Below are positions 1 through 7,978 of a stretch of DNA of 64,000 nt, piece by piece. The stretch lies in contig NZ_LQPH01000153.1 in NCBI RefSeq assembly GCF_002102255.1, positions 1 through 64,000 on the forward strand, read 5' to 3'. Within the stretch, counting starts at the first letter, position 1. Each line of letters starts with the position of its first letter. The stretch is from Mycobacterium nebraskense. GTDB taxonomy: Bacteria > Actinomycetota > Actinomycetes > Mycobacteriales > Mycobacteriaceae. Under the pieces are notes generated by a model. The model made no database searches. It was not told where the DNA came from and saw only the letters and a program-made list of their open reading frames with translations. The translations under genes were made by a program, and so were the position numbers.

Positions 1-77
1 GCGCTCGCGGTCACCACTACGCCTGTCGGTGATGACCCGCTTCGCCCGGCTCCGCCGCGCTCGCGGTCACCACTACG
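1..77. repeat. Two direct repeats upstream of gatB
   Basis: A 21-bp sequence beginning GCGCTCGCGGTCACCACTAC occurs at 1-21 and again, identical, at 57-77. Its end resembles the end of the tandem intergenic repeat near 12.6 kb (CGCTCGCG followed by GTCACTAGG). The second copy carries the TAC of the gatB -10 element, so the repeat and the promoter overlap. The left boundary is cut by the window edge, so more copies may lie upstream. Confidence 0.7.
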
Positions 78-79
78 AT
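74..79 (+). promoter_or_regulatory. Leaderless -10 element (TACGAT) of gatB
   Basis: TACGAT is followed by exactly 7 nt and then the ATG of gatB at 87. This is the spacing that places transcription initiation on the start codon in mycobacterial leaderless genes. There is no Shine-Dalgarno sequence before the ATG, which agrees. Confidence 0.6.
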
Positions 80-86
80 CGACGGC

Positions 87-1598
87 ATGAGTGTTGCCGC
101 CAGCGCCGATCTGATGGACTACGACGAAGTCATTGCGCGCTTCGACCCGGTACTCGGCCTCGAGGTGCATGTCGAGCTGTCGACCGTCACCAAGATGTTC
201 TGCGGCTGCTCCACCGCCTTCGGCGCCGAACCCAACACCCAGGTGTGCCCGGTGTGCCTTGGGCTGCCGGGCTCGCTTCCGGTGCTCAACCGCACGGCGG
301 TGGAGTCGGCGATCCGGATCGGTCTGGCGCTGAACTGCGAGATCGTGCCCTGGTGCCGCTTCGCCCGGAAGAACTACTTCTATCCGGACATGCCGAAGAA
401 CTACCAGATATCCCAGTACGACGAGCCGATCGCCATCAACGGGTACCTGGACGCGCCGCTCGAAGACGGCACCACCTGGCGGGTCGAGATCGAGCGCGCG
501 CACATGGAGGAAGACACCGGCAAGCTCACCCACCTGGGCAGCGAGACGGGCCGCATCCATGGCGCGACGACGTCGCTGCTCGACTACAACCGTGCCGGTG
601 TGCCGCTGATCGAAATCGTGACCAAGCCCATCGTGGGCGCCGGCGCCCGGGCGCCGCAGATCGCTCGGTCCTATGTCACGGCATTGCGAGACCTGTTGCG
701 CGCCTTGGGTGTATCCGATGTCCGGATGGACCAGGGCTCGATGCGTTGTGATTCCAATGTGTCGCTGATGCCGACGGGAACGGCCGAGTTCGGCACCCGT
801 ACCGAGACCAAGAACGTCAACTCACTGAAAAGCGTTGAGGTCGCGGTACGTTACGAGATGCAGCGGCAGGCCGCCGTCCTCGCGTCCGGCGGTCAGATCA
901 TCCAGGAGACCAGGCACTTTCACGAGGCCGGGTACACCAGCCCGGGCCGCGCCAAGGAAACCGCGCAGGACTACCGCTATTTTCCCGAGCCCGACCTGGA
1001 ACCCGTCGCGCCCAGCCGCGAGTTGGTCGAGCAGCTGCGCCAGACCATCCCGGAGCTACCATGGCTGAGCCGCAAGCGGATTCAGCAGGAGTGGGGCGTT
1101 TCCGACGAGGTGATGCGCGATCTGGTCAACGCGGGCGCCGTGGAACTGGTCATCGAGACCGTCAAGCACGGCGCAGCCAGCGAGCAGGCGCGCGGCTGGT
1201 GGGGAAACTTCTTGGTGCAGAAGGCCAATGAGGCGAACATCGGCTTGGACGAACTCGCCATCACCCCGGCCCAGGTCGCCGCGGTGATCGCACTCGTCGA
1301 CGAGGGCAAGCTGTCCAACAAGCTGGCCCGCCAGGTCGTGGAGGGGGTGCTGGCCGGCGAGGGCGACCCCGAGCAGGTGATGACATCCCGCGGCCTCGCG
1401 CTGGTGCGCGACGATTCGGTGACCCAGGCCGCGGTCGACGAAGCGCTGGCCGCCAATCCCGATGTGGCGGAAAAGATCCGCGGCGGCAAGGTGGCCGCGG
1501 CGGGCGCGATCGTCGGCGCAGTGATGAAGGCTACCCGTGGGCAAGCCGATGCGGCCCGCGTGCGCGAAATGGTGCTGGCCGCCTGCGGACAGAGCTGA
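87..1598 (+). CDS. gatB: Aspartyl/glutamyl-tRNA amidotransferase subunit B
   Basis: Tube-forming tRNA-binding subunit of the cytoplasmic GatCAB amidotransferase, which converts Glu-tRNA(Gln) to Gln-tRNA(Gln) (and Asp-tRNA(Asn) where needed) in bacteria without GlnRS. The 503-residue product has the usual family length. The cradle starts with RFDPVLGLEVHVEL, and the family signature SLLDYNRAGVPLIEI is near residue 166. The C-terminal third holds the helical and YqeY-like tail (ANPDVAEKIRGGKVAAAGAI). The ATG at 87 is favoured because it sits 7 nt after a TACGAT -10 element. gatC and gatA are not in the window and would be expected upstream. gltX and the tRNA-Gln and tRNA-Glu genes of the same pathway lie 12-14 kb downstream. 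Confidence 0.97.
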   Translation: MSVAASADLMDYDEVIARFDPVLGLEVHVELSTVTKMFCGCSTAFGAEPNTQVCPVCLGLPGSLPVLNRTAVESAIRIGLALNCEIVPWCRFARKNYFYPDMPKNYQISQYDEPIAINGYLDAPLEDGTTWRVEIERAHMEEDTGKLTHLGSETGRIHGATTSLLDYNRAGVPLIEIVTKPIVGAGARAPQIARSYVTALRDLLRALGVSDVRMDQGSMRCDSNVSLMPTGTAEFGTRTETKNVNSLKSVEVAVRYEMQRQAAVLASGGQIIQETRHFHEAGYTSPGRAKETAQDYRYFPEPDLEPVAPSRELVEQLRQTIPELPWLSRKRIQQEWGVSDEVMRDLVNAGAVELVIETVKHGAASEQARGWWGNFLVQKANEANIGLDELAITPAQVAAVIALVDEGKLSNKLARQVVEGVLAGEGDPEQVMTSRGLALVRDDSVTQAAVDEALAANPDVAEKIRGGKVAAAGAIVGAVMKATRGQADAARVREMVLAACGQS

Positions 1599-1605
1599 CG
1601 AAACT

Positions 1606-1621
1606 GGGCGCTAAAGCGTCC
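1606..1621. terminator. Small hairpin between convergent gatB and lppZ
   Basis: GGGCGCT-AA-AGCGTCC forms a 7-bp stem with one mismatch and a 2-nt loop in the 24 bp between two convergent genes. There is no U-tract, as is common in mycobacteria. It could serve both strands. The call rests on position and symmetry only. Confidence 0.4.
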
Positions 1622-1622
1622 G

Positions 1623-2744
1623 TTAGGTCTTGTCGTCGTTGTTGCGCGGGAAGCCGCCGCCCTGCGGGAACAGCGGGAACACCACGTCGTCGAGCTTCTC
1701 GGCATCCCCGGCGGTCTTGTTGACGGTTGCGCCCCAGACGTTTCCGTCCGGTGACATCCGCAGCGCCCACGCGTGGGCATGGGTGTCCTTGCGGACCACG
1801 TCGGGTTCCCCGGTGACCGCACCCGTCGCCGGCGCCAGCCGCACGGCCACCGTCAGCTTGGTGTTGATCAGGTTGACCAGCACGGTCCCGTCCATCGCCG
1901 CGCAGCCGGCCACGCCGGGTTTGTCCGGCCAGGTCCACACCGTGGAGACCTCGGACGTCTTAGTGATGCGCTGCAACCGATCCGCCGTCGGCGTGCGGTC
2001 GGCAACGTACAGCGAGCCGTCCACGGGGTCGATGCACAGGCCGCCGCCGGAGCCGACGCCGGACAGCGCCGTCGTCGGCGGCGCCTGACCGATGGTGGTC
2101 GGCTGCTCGATGCGAAGGACCTTGCCCGCCAGCGATTTGGGATCGGCGGCCGACGCGGGGTTGCCCGCATCGCCGGTCATCACCACCAACGTGGTGGGAC
2201 TGGTGAAGATCAGCGCTCCGGTATTCCCGGTGGCGCCCTTGGGGATCCCGGTGAGGATGTCCTTGGGGATATCGCCATCGGCCACCCGGATCACCCGATT
2301 GTCAGTCGGAGTGCTGATGTAGGCGTACATGAGCCGGTCTTGTGTGTAGGTCGGCGACAGCACGATGTCCATCAAGCCGCCGTCCCCGGACGGGTCGACC
2401 GGGATGACCATCCTCACCTTCGGCTCGGCGCTGACCGAGATCTCCTTGACGGCGCCGGTGGTGCGCTCGGCCACCAGCGCGGTTTTGCTGTCGGGACCCA
2501 TGATCAGTCCGCTGGTGCTCTCCAGGCAGCCCTGCATCACGCCGGGGGCCGGGCACGCCTTGGGGAACGGCGTGGGCGGCAGCGGCGGCGGCGGGGGAGG
2601 CGTCGAGCTCGGTTGGGGCTTGAGTTCCGGGTTGGTGGTGAAGGGCTGCGACTGGGCGTCGTTGAACCGTGCGCACCCGCTCGCGACCAGCACCACCGCG
2701 CAGAGCGCGGCAAACCCGCACCGAACCGAGCGCCGTAATCGCAT
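1623..2744 (-). CDS. lppZ: Lipoprotein LppZ, glucose/sorbosone-dehydrogenase-like propeller
   Basis: Predicted cell-surface lipoprotein. The start at 2744 gives 373 residues, the length I recall for M. tuberculosis LppZ, and creates a clean lipoprotein signal MRLRRSV...VASGC with the lipidated cysteine at residue 24. A longer in-frame extension upstream has no signal and overlaps the promoter region of the divergent gene. A Pro-rich linker (about residues 44-55) leads into a beta-propeller with repeats of the GSDH/NHL type (GLMDIVLSPTYTQD, GGGLCIDPVDGSLYVAD). The substrate is unknown; enzymatic activity is an inference from the fold. It faces gatB tail to tail and is divergent from the DoxX gene. 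Confidence 0.9.
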   Translation of the reverse strand: MRLRRSVRCGFAALCAVVLVASGCARFNDAQSQPFTTNPELKPQPSSTPPPPPPLPPTPFPKACPAPGVMQGCLESTSGLIMGPDSKTALVAERTTGAVKEISVSAEPKVRMVIPVDPSGDGGLMDIVLSPTYTQDRLMYAYISTPTDNRVIRVADGDIPKDILTGIPKGATGNTGALIFTSPTTLVVMTGDAGNPASAADPKSLAGKVLRIEQPTTIGQAPPTTALSGVGSGGGLCIDPVDGSLYVADRTPTADRLQRITKTSEVSTVWTWPDKPGVAGCAAMDGTVLVNLINTKLTVAVRLAPATGAVTGEPDVVRKDTHAHAWALRMSPDGNVWGATVNKTAGDAEKLDDVVFPLFPQGGGFPRNNDDKT

Positions 2745-2980
2745 GACCGACAGGCTACGGATAGTGCGGCCGCTGCCGCCACACGCGTGCGCCTGCCCGC
2801 CGGACGTGACACTTTTCGCGCCGGCCAACGGCCCCCTCCGGGGTCTCAGTTCTGCCGTTTTGGGCCCTCCGGAGCCGCGAGCAAGGTAATTTTGGGTCAA
2901 TCTGGGCTTATTCGGCGGGCAAAGCACCGATTGCCTGACGAAAGCGCCGCTCAAATCCCCAATTCAGCGCCAAATGCCCT

Positions 2981-2986
2981 TACCCT
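2981..2986 (+). promoter_or_regulatory. Leaderless -10 element (TACCCT) of the DoxX gene
   Basis: TACCCT lies 7 nt before the GTG at 2994, and no Shine-Dalgarno sequence is present. This supports 2994 rather than the earlier in-frame start at 2787. Confidence 0.55.
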
Positions 2987-2993
2987 GACACGC

Positions 2994-3848
2994 GTGACCA
3001 GTCAACCGAATGACGGACATTGGCAGCGGCCCGGTGAATCCCCGGAGCCGACCCCGGGACGCCCCGCGACGGCGCGTGTGGTTGACCCCGAAGATGATTT
3101 GACGCCCGTCGGTTACCCCGGCGACTTCAACCCGTCCACCGGAACCACCACGGTCATCCCCTACATGGGCGACCACGCCGCCGTGGCTGGGCCCAGGGCA
3201 ACGGGTTACAACGTGCTCGACCAGCAGGAGCCCTTGCCCTACGTCCAGCCGCCCCGGCACGCGGCCGCCGAGCCCGAAGAGATCGACGGGGACGAACACC
3301 ACGCCCGGCTGCACGATGTCGGCCGGCGCGGGACACAGCATCTGGGTTTGCTGATATTGCGGGTCGGCCTCGGAGTCGTGCTGGCCGCCCATGGATTGCA
3401 GAAGCTGTTCGGCTGGTGGGGCGGCTCCGGGGTGGGCGGGTTCAAGAACTCACTGTCCGACGTCGGCTACCAGCACGCCGACATCCTCGCCTACGTCAGC
3501 GCCGGCGGCGAGCTCGTCGCGGGTGTGCTGCTGGTGCTGGGACTGTTCACCCCGGTGGCCGCGGCCGGCGCGCTGGCGTTTTTGATCAACGGCATGCTGG
3601 CCACGATCACGGCGCGGCCGCATCCGCACACCTTCACGTACTTCCTGCCGGACGGACACGAGTACCAGATCACTCTGATCGTCCTGGCCGTCGCGGTCAT
3701 CCTGTGCGGGCCCGGCCGCTACGGTCTCGACGCGCGGCGCGGGTGGGCCCATCGGCCCTTCATCGGGTCGTTCGTCGCGCTGCTGGTCGGCATCGCCGCC
3801 GGCGTTGCCGTGTGGGTCCTGCTCAACGGGGTCAACCCGATCGCCTAA
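2994..3848 (+). CDS. DoxX-family integral membrane protein (Rv3005c-like)
   Basis: A 284-residue membrane protein. About 115 N-terminal residues are polar and low-complexity (QPNDGHWQRPGESPEPTPGRP) and likely cytosolic. They are followed by a DoxX domain of four hydrophobic helices containing the family motif HGLQKLFGWWGG near residue 135, then LVAGVLLVLGLFTPVAAAGAL and two C-terminal helices. M. tuberculosis Rv3005c is of similar length and has been reported in a membrane-associated oxidoreductase complex with SodA and SseA (recalled from the literature). The GTG at 2994 was chosen because a TACCCT -10 box precedes it by 7 nt. It converges on the PH-domain gene with only 4 bp between stops. 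Confidence 0.88.
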   Translation: MTSQPNDGHWQRPGESPEPTPGRPATARVVDPEDDLTPVGYPGDFNPSTGTTTVIPYMGDHAAVAGPRATGYNVLDQQEPLPYVQPPRHAAAEPEEIDGDEHHARLHDVGRRGTQHLGLLILRVGLGVVLAAHGLQKLFGWWGGSGVGGFKNSLSDVGYQHADILAYVSAGGELVAGVLLVLGLFTPVAAAGALAFLINGMLATITARPHPHTFTYFLPDGHEYQITLIVLAVAVILCGPGRYGLDARRGWAHRPFIGSFVALLVGIAAGVAVWVLLNGVNPIA

Positions 3849-3852
3849 CCCC

Positions 3853-4242
3853 TCACTGATAGGGGTTGGGCACGCGCCCCGAGCTCGCCTCGGTCAGCTG
3901 CGGAAGTGTCGCGAACGTCACCGCGGGCAAGCGCAACTCCGCACCGCTCTTGAGGTGCGCGCGTGCCCAGGAACCCCGGTGAAAGCGCAGCCCGTCGATC
4001 TCATCCCACTGCACCGTCTGGCTGCCCAGCAGCGTTCGGACGGTGACCCCTCGATCGTCGGCGACGGTGCGTAACCGGACGATCAGGGCCGACAGCACCA
4101 CGGGGATCACCAACAGCGGCGCCGAGGGCGGCCACAGCATCACCGGTATCAGCAACCCCAGGGTCACGAATCCGACGGCCAGGTGCGCGATCGGGGACAC
4201 CTTGATCACGACGGGTGTGTGGGAAGACGAACCGGTAGCCAC
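3853..4242 (-). CDS. cfp6: PH-domain membrane protein, Cfp6 homologue
   Basis: A 129-residue protein with two closely spaced hydrophobic helices (AHLAVGFVTLGLLIPVMLWP and APLLVIPVVLSALIV), followed by a small bacterial PH-like domain (RGVTVRTLLGSQTVQWDEIDGLRFHRGSWARAHL). It matches M. tuberculosis low-molecular-weight antigen 6 (Rv3004), annotated about 17 residues shorter from an internal start. Here that internal position encodes Ile, so the GTG at 4242 is the likely start. Function unknown. Confidence 0.85.
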   Translation of the reverse strand: MATGSSSHTPVVIKVSPIAHLAVGFVTLGLLIPVMLWPPSAPLLVIPVVLSALIVRLRTVADDRGVTVRTLLGSQTVQWDEIDGLRFHRGSWARAHLKSGAELRLPAVTFATLPQLTEASSGRVPNPYQ

Positions 4243-4303
4243 CCGACCATCATTTCACCCATCACGGGGGGCCGGATCTCCGCGCGAGCCGACGGCCGCG
4301 GAT

Positions 4304-4333
4304 TTGACTGCTGAGCTGTGCGAAGGCTACCGT
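4304..4333 (+). promoter_or_regulatory. Promoter of the ilvB leader transcript
   Basis: TTGACT (4304-4309), an 18-bp spacer and TACCGT (4328-4333) form a good SigA-type promoter, predicting initiation near 4340. That leaves about 26 nt before the leader-peptide ATG and roughly 180 nt of leader before ilvB. Confidence 0.55.
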
Positions 4334-4365
4334 CGGACGTTATGGATACCGCCGGACAGCCCGGG

Positions 4366-4401
4366 ATGCTCGTAGTAATTAGTCGGCGCGTTGGTGCCTG
4401 A
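4366..4401 (+). CDS. ilvB leader peptide MLVVISRRVGA
   Basis: An 11-codon ORF (ATG 4366, TGA 4399-4401) reading M-L-V-V-I-S-R-R-V-G-A. Four consecutive codons after the start are Leu, Val, Val, Ile, exactly the end products of the pathway encoded downstream, with one more Val later. It lies between a promoter and a terminator hairpin, 121 nt before ilvB. This is the signature of ribosome-mediated transcription attenuation, which comparative work has predicted for actinobacterial ilvB. A ribosome starved for Leu, Val or Ile would stall at codons 2-5. Confidence 0.8.
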   Translation: MLVVISRRVGA

Positions 4402-4478
4402 CTAGCCTCTTCGGCATTTGAAGCTATCCAGACCAACGCGCAACCCTCGTGCAGCAGATGAGCTGTCGGGGGTTTTTT
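4386..4478 (+). promoter_or_regulatory. ilvBNC transcription attenuator
   Basis: Two consecutive hairpins are visible. The 3' codons of the leader peptide (GCGCGTTGGT, 4386-4395) pair perfectly over 10 bp with 4432-4441. Immediately after, AACCCTCG (4442-4449) pairs with CGGGGGTT (4467-4474, one G-U), extended by an inner CAGC/GCTG stem and followed by T4475-T4478. The second structure is an intrinsic terminator. An alternative 5-bp GGGGG/CCCCC pairing (4468-4472 with 4482-4486) could compete with it. Which alternative forms on stalling is inferred and was not folded. Confidence 0.7.
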
Positions 4479-4522
4479 GTTGCCCCCAGCGAGACTCCCA
4501 GAGTGAATAAGGACGAAAGACA

Positions 4523-6391
4523 GTGAGCGCACCCACCAGGCAGCACGCCATACCGCCAGAGCGTGCAGCCGACGTCGCCTCCGACGCGATCAAGCCCGCC
4601 GCAAAATCTTCGGGGGCCAAGCCGAAACGTGTTGGACCCGAGAAAGTTACCGGCGCCCAGTCGGTGATCCGCTCGCTGGAGGAACTCGACGTCGAGGTCA
4701 TCTTCGGGATCCCCGGTGGTGCCGTGTTGCCGGTTTACGACCCGCTGTTCGACTCGAAAAAGCTTCGGCACGTGCTGGTTCGACACGAACAGGGCGCCGG
4801 CCACGCCGCCAGCGGCTACGCCCACGCCACCGGCAAGGTCGGGGTGTGCATGGCGACGTCGGGCCCCGGCGCCACCAATCTGGTCACGCCGCTGGCCGAT
4901 GCGCAGATGGACTCGGTGCCCGTGGTCGCCATCACCGGCCAGGTCGGTCGAACGTTGATCGGCACCGACGCCTTCCAGGAGGCCGACATCTCGGGCATCA
5001 CGATGCCGATCACCAAGCACAACTTCCTGGTCCGCTCCGGCGACGAAATCCCGCAGGTGATCGCGGAGGCCTTCCACATCGCATCCTCGGGCCGTCCCGG
5101 TGCGGTGCTCGTCGACATCCCCAAAGACGTGCTGCAGGGGCAGTGCACGTTCAGCTGGCCGCCGCGCATGGACCTGCCCGGCTACAAGCCGAACACCAAG
5201 CCGCACAACCGGCAGATCCGCGAGGCCGCCAAGCTGATCGCGGACGCCCGCAAACCGGTGCTCTACGTCGGCGGTGGCGTCATCCGCGGTGAGGCGACCG
5301 AGCAGCTGCGCGAGCTGGCCGAGCTGACCGGAATCCCGGTGGTCACCACGCTGATGGCGCGCGGCGCGTTCCCCGACAGCCATCGACAGCACATGGGCAT
5401 GCCCGGCATGCACGGCACGGTCGCCGCGGTGGCGGCACTGCAGCGCAGCGACCTGCTGATCGCCCTGGGCACCCGCTTCGACGACCGGGTGACCGGAAAG
5501 CTCGACACCTTCGCGCCGGAGGCCAAGGTCATTCACGCCGACATCGACCCGGCCGAGATCGGCAAGAATCGCCATGCCGACGTGCCGATCGTCGGCGACG
5601 TCAAAGCCGTCATCACCGACCTGATCGCGATGCTGCGCCACTACGACATTCCCGGCAGCGTCGACATGACCGAATGGTGGGCCTATCTGGACAGCGTTCA
5701 GTCCACCTATCCGCTGAGCTACGACCCGCAGAGCGACGGCAGCCTCGGCCCGGAATACGTCATCGAGAAGCTGGGCCAGATCGCCGGCCCGGACGCGGTG
5801 TACGTCGCCGGGGTGGGCCAGCACCAGATGTGGGCGGCGCAGTTCATCTCGTATGAGAACCCGCGCACCTGGATCAACTCCGGTGGGCTGGGCACCATGG
5901 GGTTCGCCATCCCGGCGGCCATGGGGGCCAAGATGGCTCGCCCGGACGCGGAGGTGTGGGCCATCGACGGTGATGGCTGCTTCCAGATGACCAACCAGGA
6001 GTTGGCCACCTGCGCGATCGAAGGCGTGCCGATCAAGGTGGCGCTGATCAACAACGGCAACCTGGGCATGGTGCGCCAGTGGCAGACGCTGTTCTACGAG
6101 GAGCGGTATTCGCAGACGGACCTGGCCACGCATTCGCACCGCATCCCGGACTTCGTGAAGCTGGCGGAGGCGCTGGGCTGTGTTGGATTGCGTTGTGAGC
6201 GTGAGGAAGACGTCGAGGACGTGATCAACCAGGCCCGCGCGATCACCGACCGTCCGGTGGTCATCGACTTCATCGTCGGCGCGGACGCGCAGGTGTGGCC
6301 GATGGTGGCCGCCGGCACCAGCAACGACGAGATTCAGGCCGCCCGCGGCATTCGGCCGCTGTTCGACGACGAGAGCGAAGGGCACGCCTGA
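4523..6391 (+). CDS. ilvB: Acetohydroxyacid synthase large subunit
   Basis: Condenses two pyruvates to acetolactate, or pyruvate with 2-ketobutyrate, in the first common step of Val, Leu and Ile synthesis. The product is a 622-residue ThDP enzyme. The catalytic Glu lies in RHEQGAGHAASGYA near residue 89, the FAD/central domain follows, and the ThDP motif GDGCFQMTNQEL...NNGNLGM spans about 482-512. About 35 N-terminal residues are a variable extension. The GTG at 4523 follows a GGACGAAAG Shine-Dalgarno. The stop overlaps the ilvN start by one base (TGATG), indicating translational coupling of the two subunits. Expression is expected to be set by the attenuator upstream. Confidence 0.97.
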   Translation: MSAPTRQHAIPPERAADVASDAIKPAAKSSGAKPKRVGPEKVTGAQSVIRSLEELDVEVIFGIPGGAVLPVYDPLFDSKKLRHVLVRHEQGAGHAASGYAHATGKVGVCMATSGPGATNLVTPLADAQMDSVPVVAITGQVGRTLIGTDAFQEADISGITMPITKHNFLVRSGDEIPQVIAEAFHIASSGRPGAVLVDIPKDVLQGQCTFSWPPRMDLPGYKPNTKPHNRQIREAAKLIADARKPVLYVGGGVIRGEATEQLRELAELTGIPVVTTLMARGAFPDSHRQHMGMPGMHGTVAAVAALQRSDLLIALGTRFDDRVTGKLDTFAPEAKVIHADIDPAEIGKNRHADVPIVGDVKAVITDLIAMLRHYDIPGSVDMTEWWAYLDSVQSTYPLSYDPQSDGSLGPEYVIEKLGQIAGPDAVYVAGVGQHQMWAAQFISYENPRTWINSGGLGTMGFAIPAAMGAKMARPDAEVWAIDGDGCFQMTNQELATCAIEGVPIKVALINNGNLGMVRQWQTLFYEERYSQTDLATHSHRIPDFVKLAEALGCVGLRCEREEDVEDVINQARAITDRPVVIDFIVGADAQVWPMVAAGTSNDEIQAARGIRPLFDDESEGHA

Positions 6392-6891
6392 TGAACACGC
6401 ATACGCTGTCGGTGTTGGTGGAGGACAAGCCCGGCGTGCTCGCGCGCGTGGCGGCGCTGTTCTCCCGGCGCGGTTTCAACATCGAGTCGCTGGCCGTCGG
6501 TGCCACCGAGCAAAAGGACATGTCGCGCATGACCATCGTGGTCAGTGCCGAGGAGACCCCGCTCGAGCAGATCACCAAGCAACTCAACAAGCTGATCAAC
6601 GTCATCAAGATCGTCGAGCTGGACGAGGGCACCTCGATGTCCCGCGAGTTGGCGCTGATCAAGGTGCGCGCCGACGCAGGTAGCCGCAGCCAGGTGATCG
6701 AAGCGGTGAACCTGTTCCGCGCCAAGGTGATTGACGTATCGCCCGAGGCGCTGACGATCGAGGCGACCGGTGACCGCGGCAAGATCGAGGCGTTGCTGCG
6801 GGTGCTGGAACCTTTCGGTATCCGCGAGATCGTCCAGTCGGGAGTGGTCTCGTTGACCCGCGGTGCGCGCGGCATCGCTACGGCCAAGTAA
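6391..6891 (+). CDS. ilvN: Acetohydroxyacid synthase regulatory subunit
   Basis: A 166-residue small subunit that binds valine through its N-terminal ACT domain (MNTHTLSVLVEDKPGVLARVAALFSRRGFN) and activates and stabilises IlvB. A second ACT-like C-terminal domain follows (SQVIEAVNLFRAKVIDVSPEALTIEATGD). Length matches mycobacterial IlvN. The ATG at 6391 is fixed by the 1-nt overlap with ilvB and by the start of the ACT domain. ilvC follows after 21 nt. Confidence 0.96.
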   Translation: MNTHTLSVLVEDKPGVLARVAALFSRRGFNIESLAVGATEQKDMSRMTIVVSAEETPLEQITKQLNKLINVIKIVELDEGTSMSRELALIKVRADAGSRSQVIEAVNLFRAKVIDVSPEALTIEATGDRGKIEALLRVLEPFGIREIVQSGVVSLTRGARGIATAK

Positions 6892-6912
6892 CACACAAGG
6901 AGATATTCAACA

Positions 6913-7926
6913 GTGGCACTAGAAATGTTTTACGACGACGACGCAGACCTGTCGATCATCCAGGGCCGCAAGGTCGGCGTGATCGGTTATGGCAGCCAAG
7001 GGCACGCGCACTCGCTGAGTTTGCGCGACTCCGGTGTGCAGGTGCGCGTCGGGCTGATGGAGGGTTCGAAGTCCCGGGCCAAGGTTGAGGAGCAGGGCCT
7101 GGACGTCGACACCCCCGCCGAGGTGGCCAAGTGGGCCGACGTCATCATGTTGTTGGCGCCCGACACCGCGCAGGCGGACATCTTCAAGAACGACATCGAG
7201 CCCAACCTCAACCCCGGTGACGCACTGTTCTTCGGGCACGGGCTCAACATCCACTTCGGGCTGATCAAGCCGCCCGCCGATGTCACCGTCGCGATGGTCG
7301 CCCCGAAGGGGCCCGGCCACCTGGTGCGCCGTCAGTTCGTCGACGGCAAAGGCGTGCCCTGCCTGATCGCGGTCGACCAGGACCCGACCGGCAAGGGCGA
7401 GGCGCTGGCGCTGTCCTACGCCAAGGCCATCGGCGGCACCCGGGCGGGCGTCATCAAGACCACCTTCAAGGACGAGACCGAGACCGACCTGTTCGGCGAG
7501 CAGGCCGTGTTGTGCGGCGGCACAGAGGAATTGGTGAAGACCGGTTTCGACGTCATGGTGGAGGCCGGCTACCCGCCGGAGATGGCCTACTTCGAGGTGC
7601 TGCACGAGCTCAAGCTGATCGTCGACCTGATGTACGAGGGCGGCATCGCCCGGATGAACTACTCGGTGTCCGACACCGCAGAGTTCGGCGGATATTTGTC
7701 GGGTCCGCGGGTCATCGACGCTGGCACCAAAGAGCGGATGCGGGAGATCCTGCGCGACATCCAGGACGGCACCTTCACCAAGAAGCTGGTCGCCAACGTC
7801 GAGGGCGGCAACAAGGAACTCGAGCGGCTGCGCAAGGAGAACGCCGAGCACCCCATCGAGGTGACCGGCAAGAAGCTGCGCGACCTGATGAGCTGGGTCG
7901 ACCGGCCAATCACCGAAACGGCGTAA
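6913..7926 (+). CDS. ilvC: Ketol-acid reductoisomerase
   Basis: NADPH- and Mg-dependent isomeroreductase converting acetolactate to dihydroxyisovalerate, the second step of Val/Leu synthesis. The 337-residue class I enzyme has a Rossmann motif GVIGYGSQGHAHSLSLRDSG at about residues 22-41 and the C-terminal knotted domain with the metal ligands (ETDLFGEQAVLCGG, FEVLHELKLIVDLMYEGG). The GTG at 6913 has an AAGGAGA Shine-Dalgarno upstream; an ATG four codons later is possible. It is the last gene of ilvBNC, ending at a hairpin. Confidence 0.97.
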   Translation: MALEMFYDDDADLSIIQGRKVGVIGYGSQGHAHSLSLRDSGVQVRVGLMEGSKSRAKVEEQGLDVDTPAEVAKWADVIMLLAPDTAQADIFKNDIEPNLNPGDALFFGHGLNIHFGLIKPPADVTVAMVAPKGPGHLVRRQFVDGKGVPCLIAVDQDPTGKGEALALSYAKAIGGTRAGVIKTTFKDETETDLFGEQAVLCGGTEELVKTGFDVMVEAGYPPEMAYFEVLHELKLIVDLMYEGGIARMNYSVSDTAEFGGYLSGPRVIDAGTKERMREILRDIQDGTFTKKLVANVEGGNKELERLRKENAEHPIEVTGKKLRDLMSWVDRPITETA

Positions 7927-7936
7927 CGGCGAGCGC

Positions 7937-7978
7937 CACGCCAGAGTGGCGTTCGGCCACCACAGTCACTCTGGCGTG
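7937..7978. terminator. Hairpin at the 3' end of ilvC
   Basis: CACGCCAGAGTG (7937-7948) and CACTCTGGCGTG (7967-7978) are perfect 12-bp arms separated by 18 nt; with one mismatch the stem extends to about 16 bp. It lies between convergent genes, and its right arm covers the last codons and stop of the WrbA-like gene. No U-tract. Likely a bidirectional mycobacterial-type terminator. Confidence 0.6.

Noticed and set aside
29..751. 240-codon ORF overlapping gatB in another frame
   Set aside because: Arg/His-rich shadow frame of gatB.
4424..6385. 653-codon open frame antisense to ilvB
   Set aside because: High-GC third positions leave long open frames opposite real genes. The sequence is His/Arg/Gly-rich with no domain, and ilvB is a certain gene.
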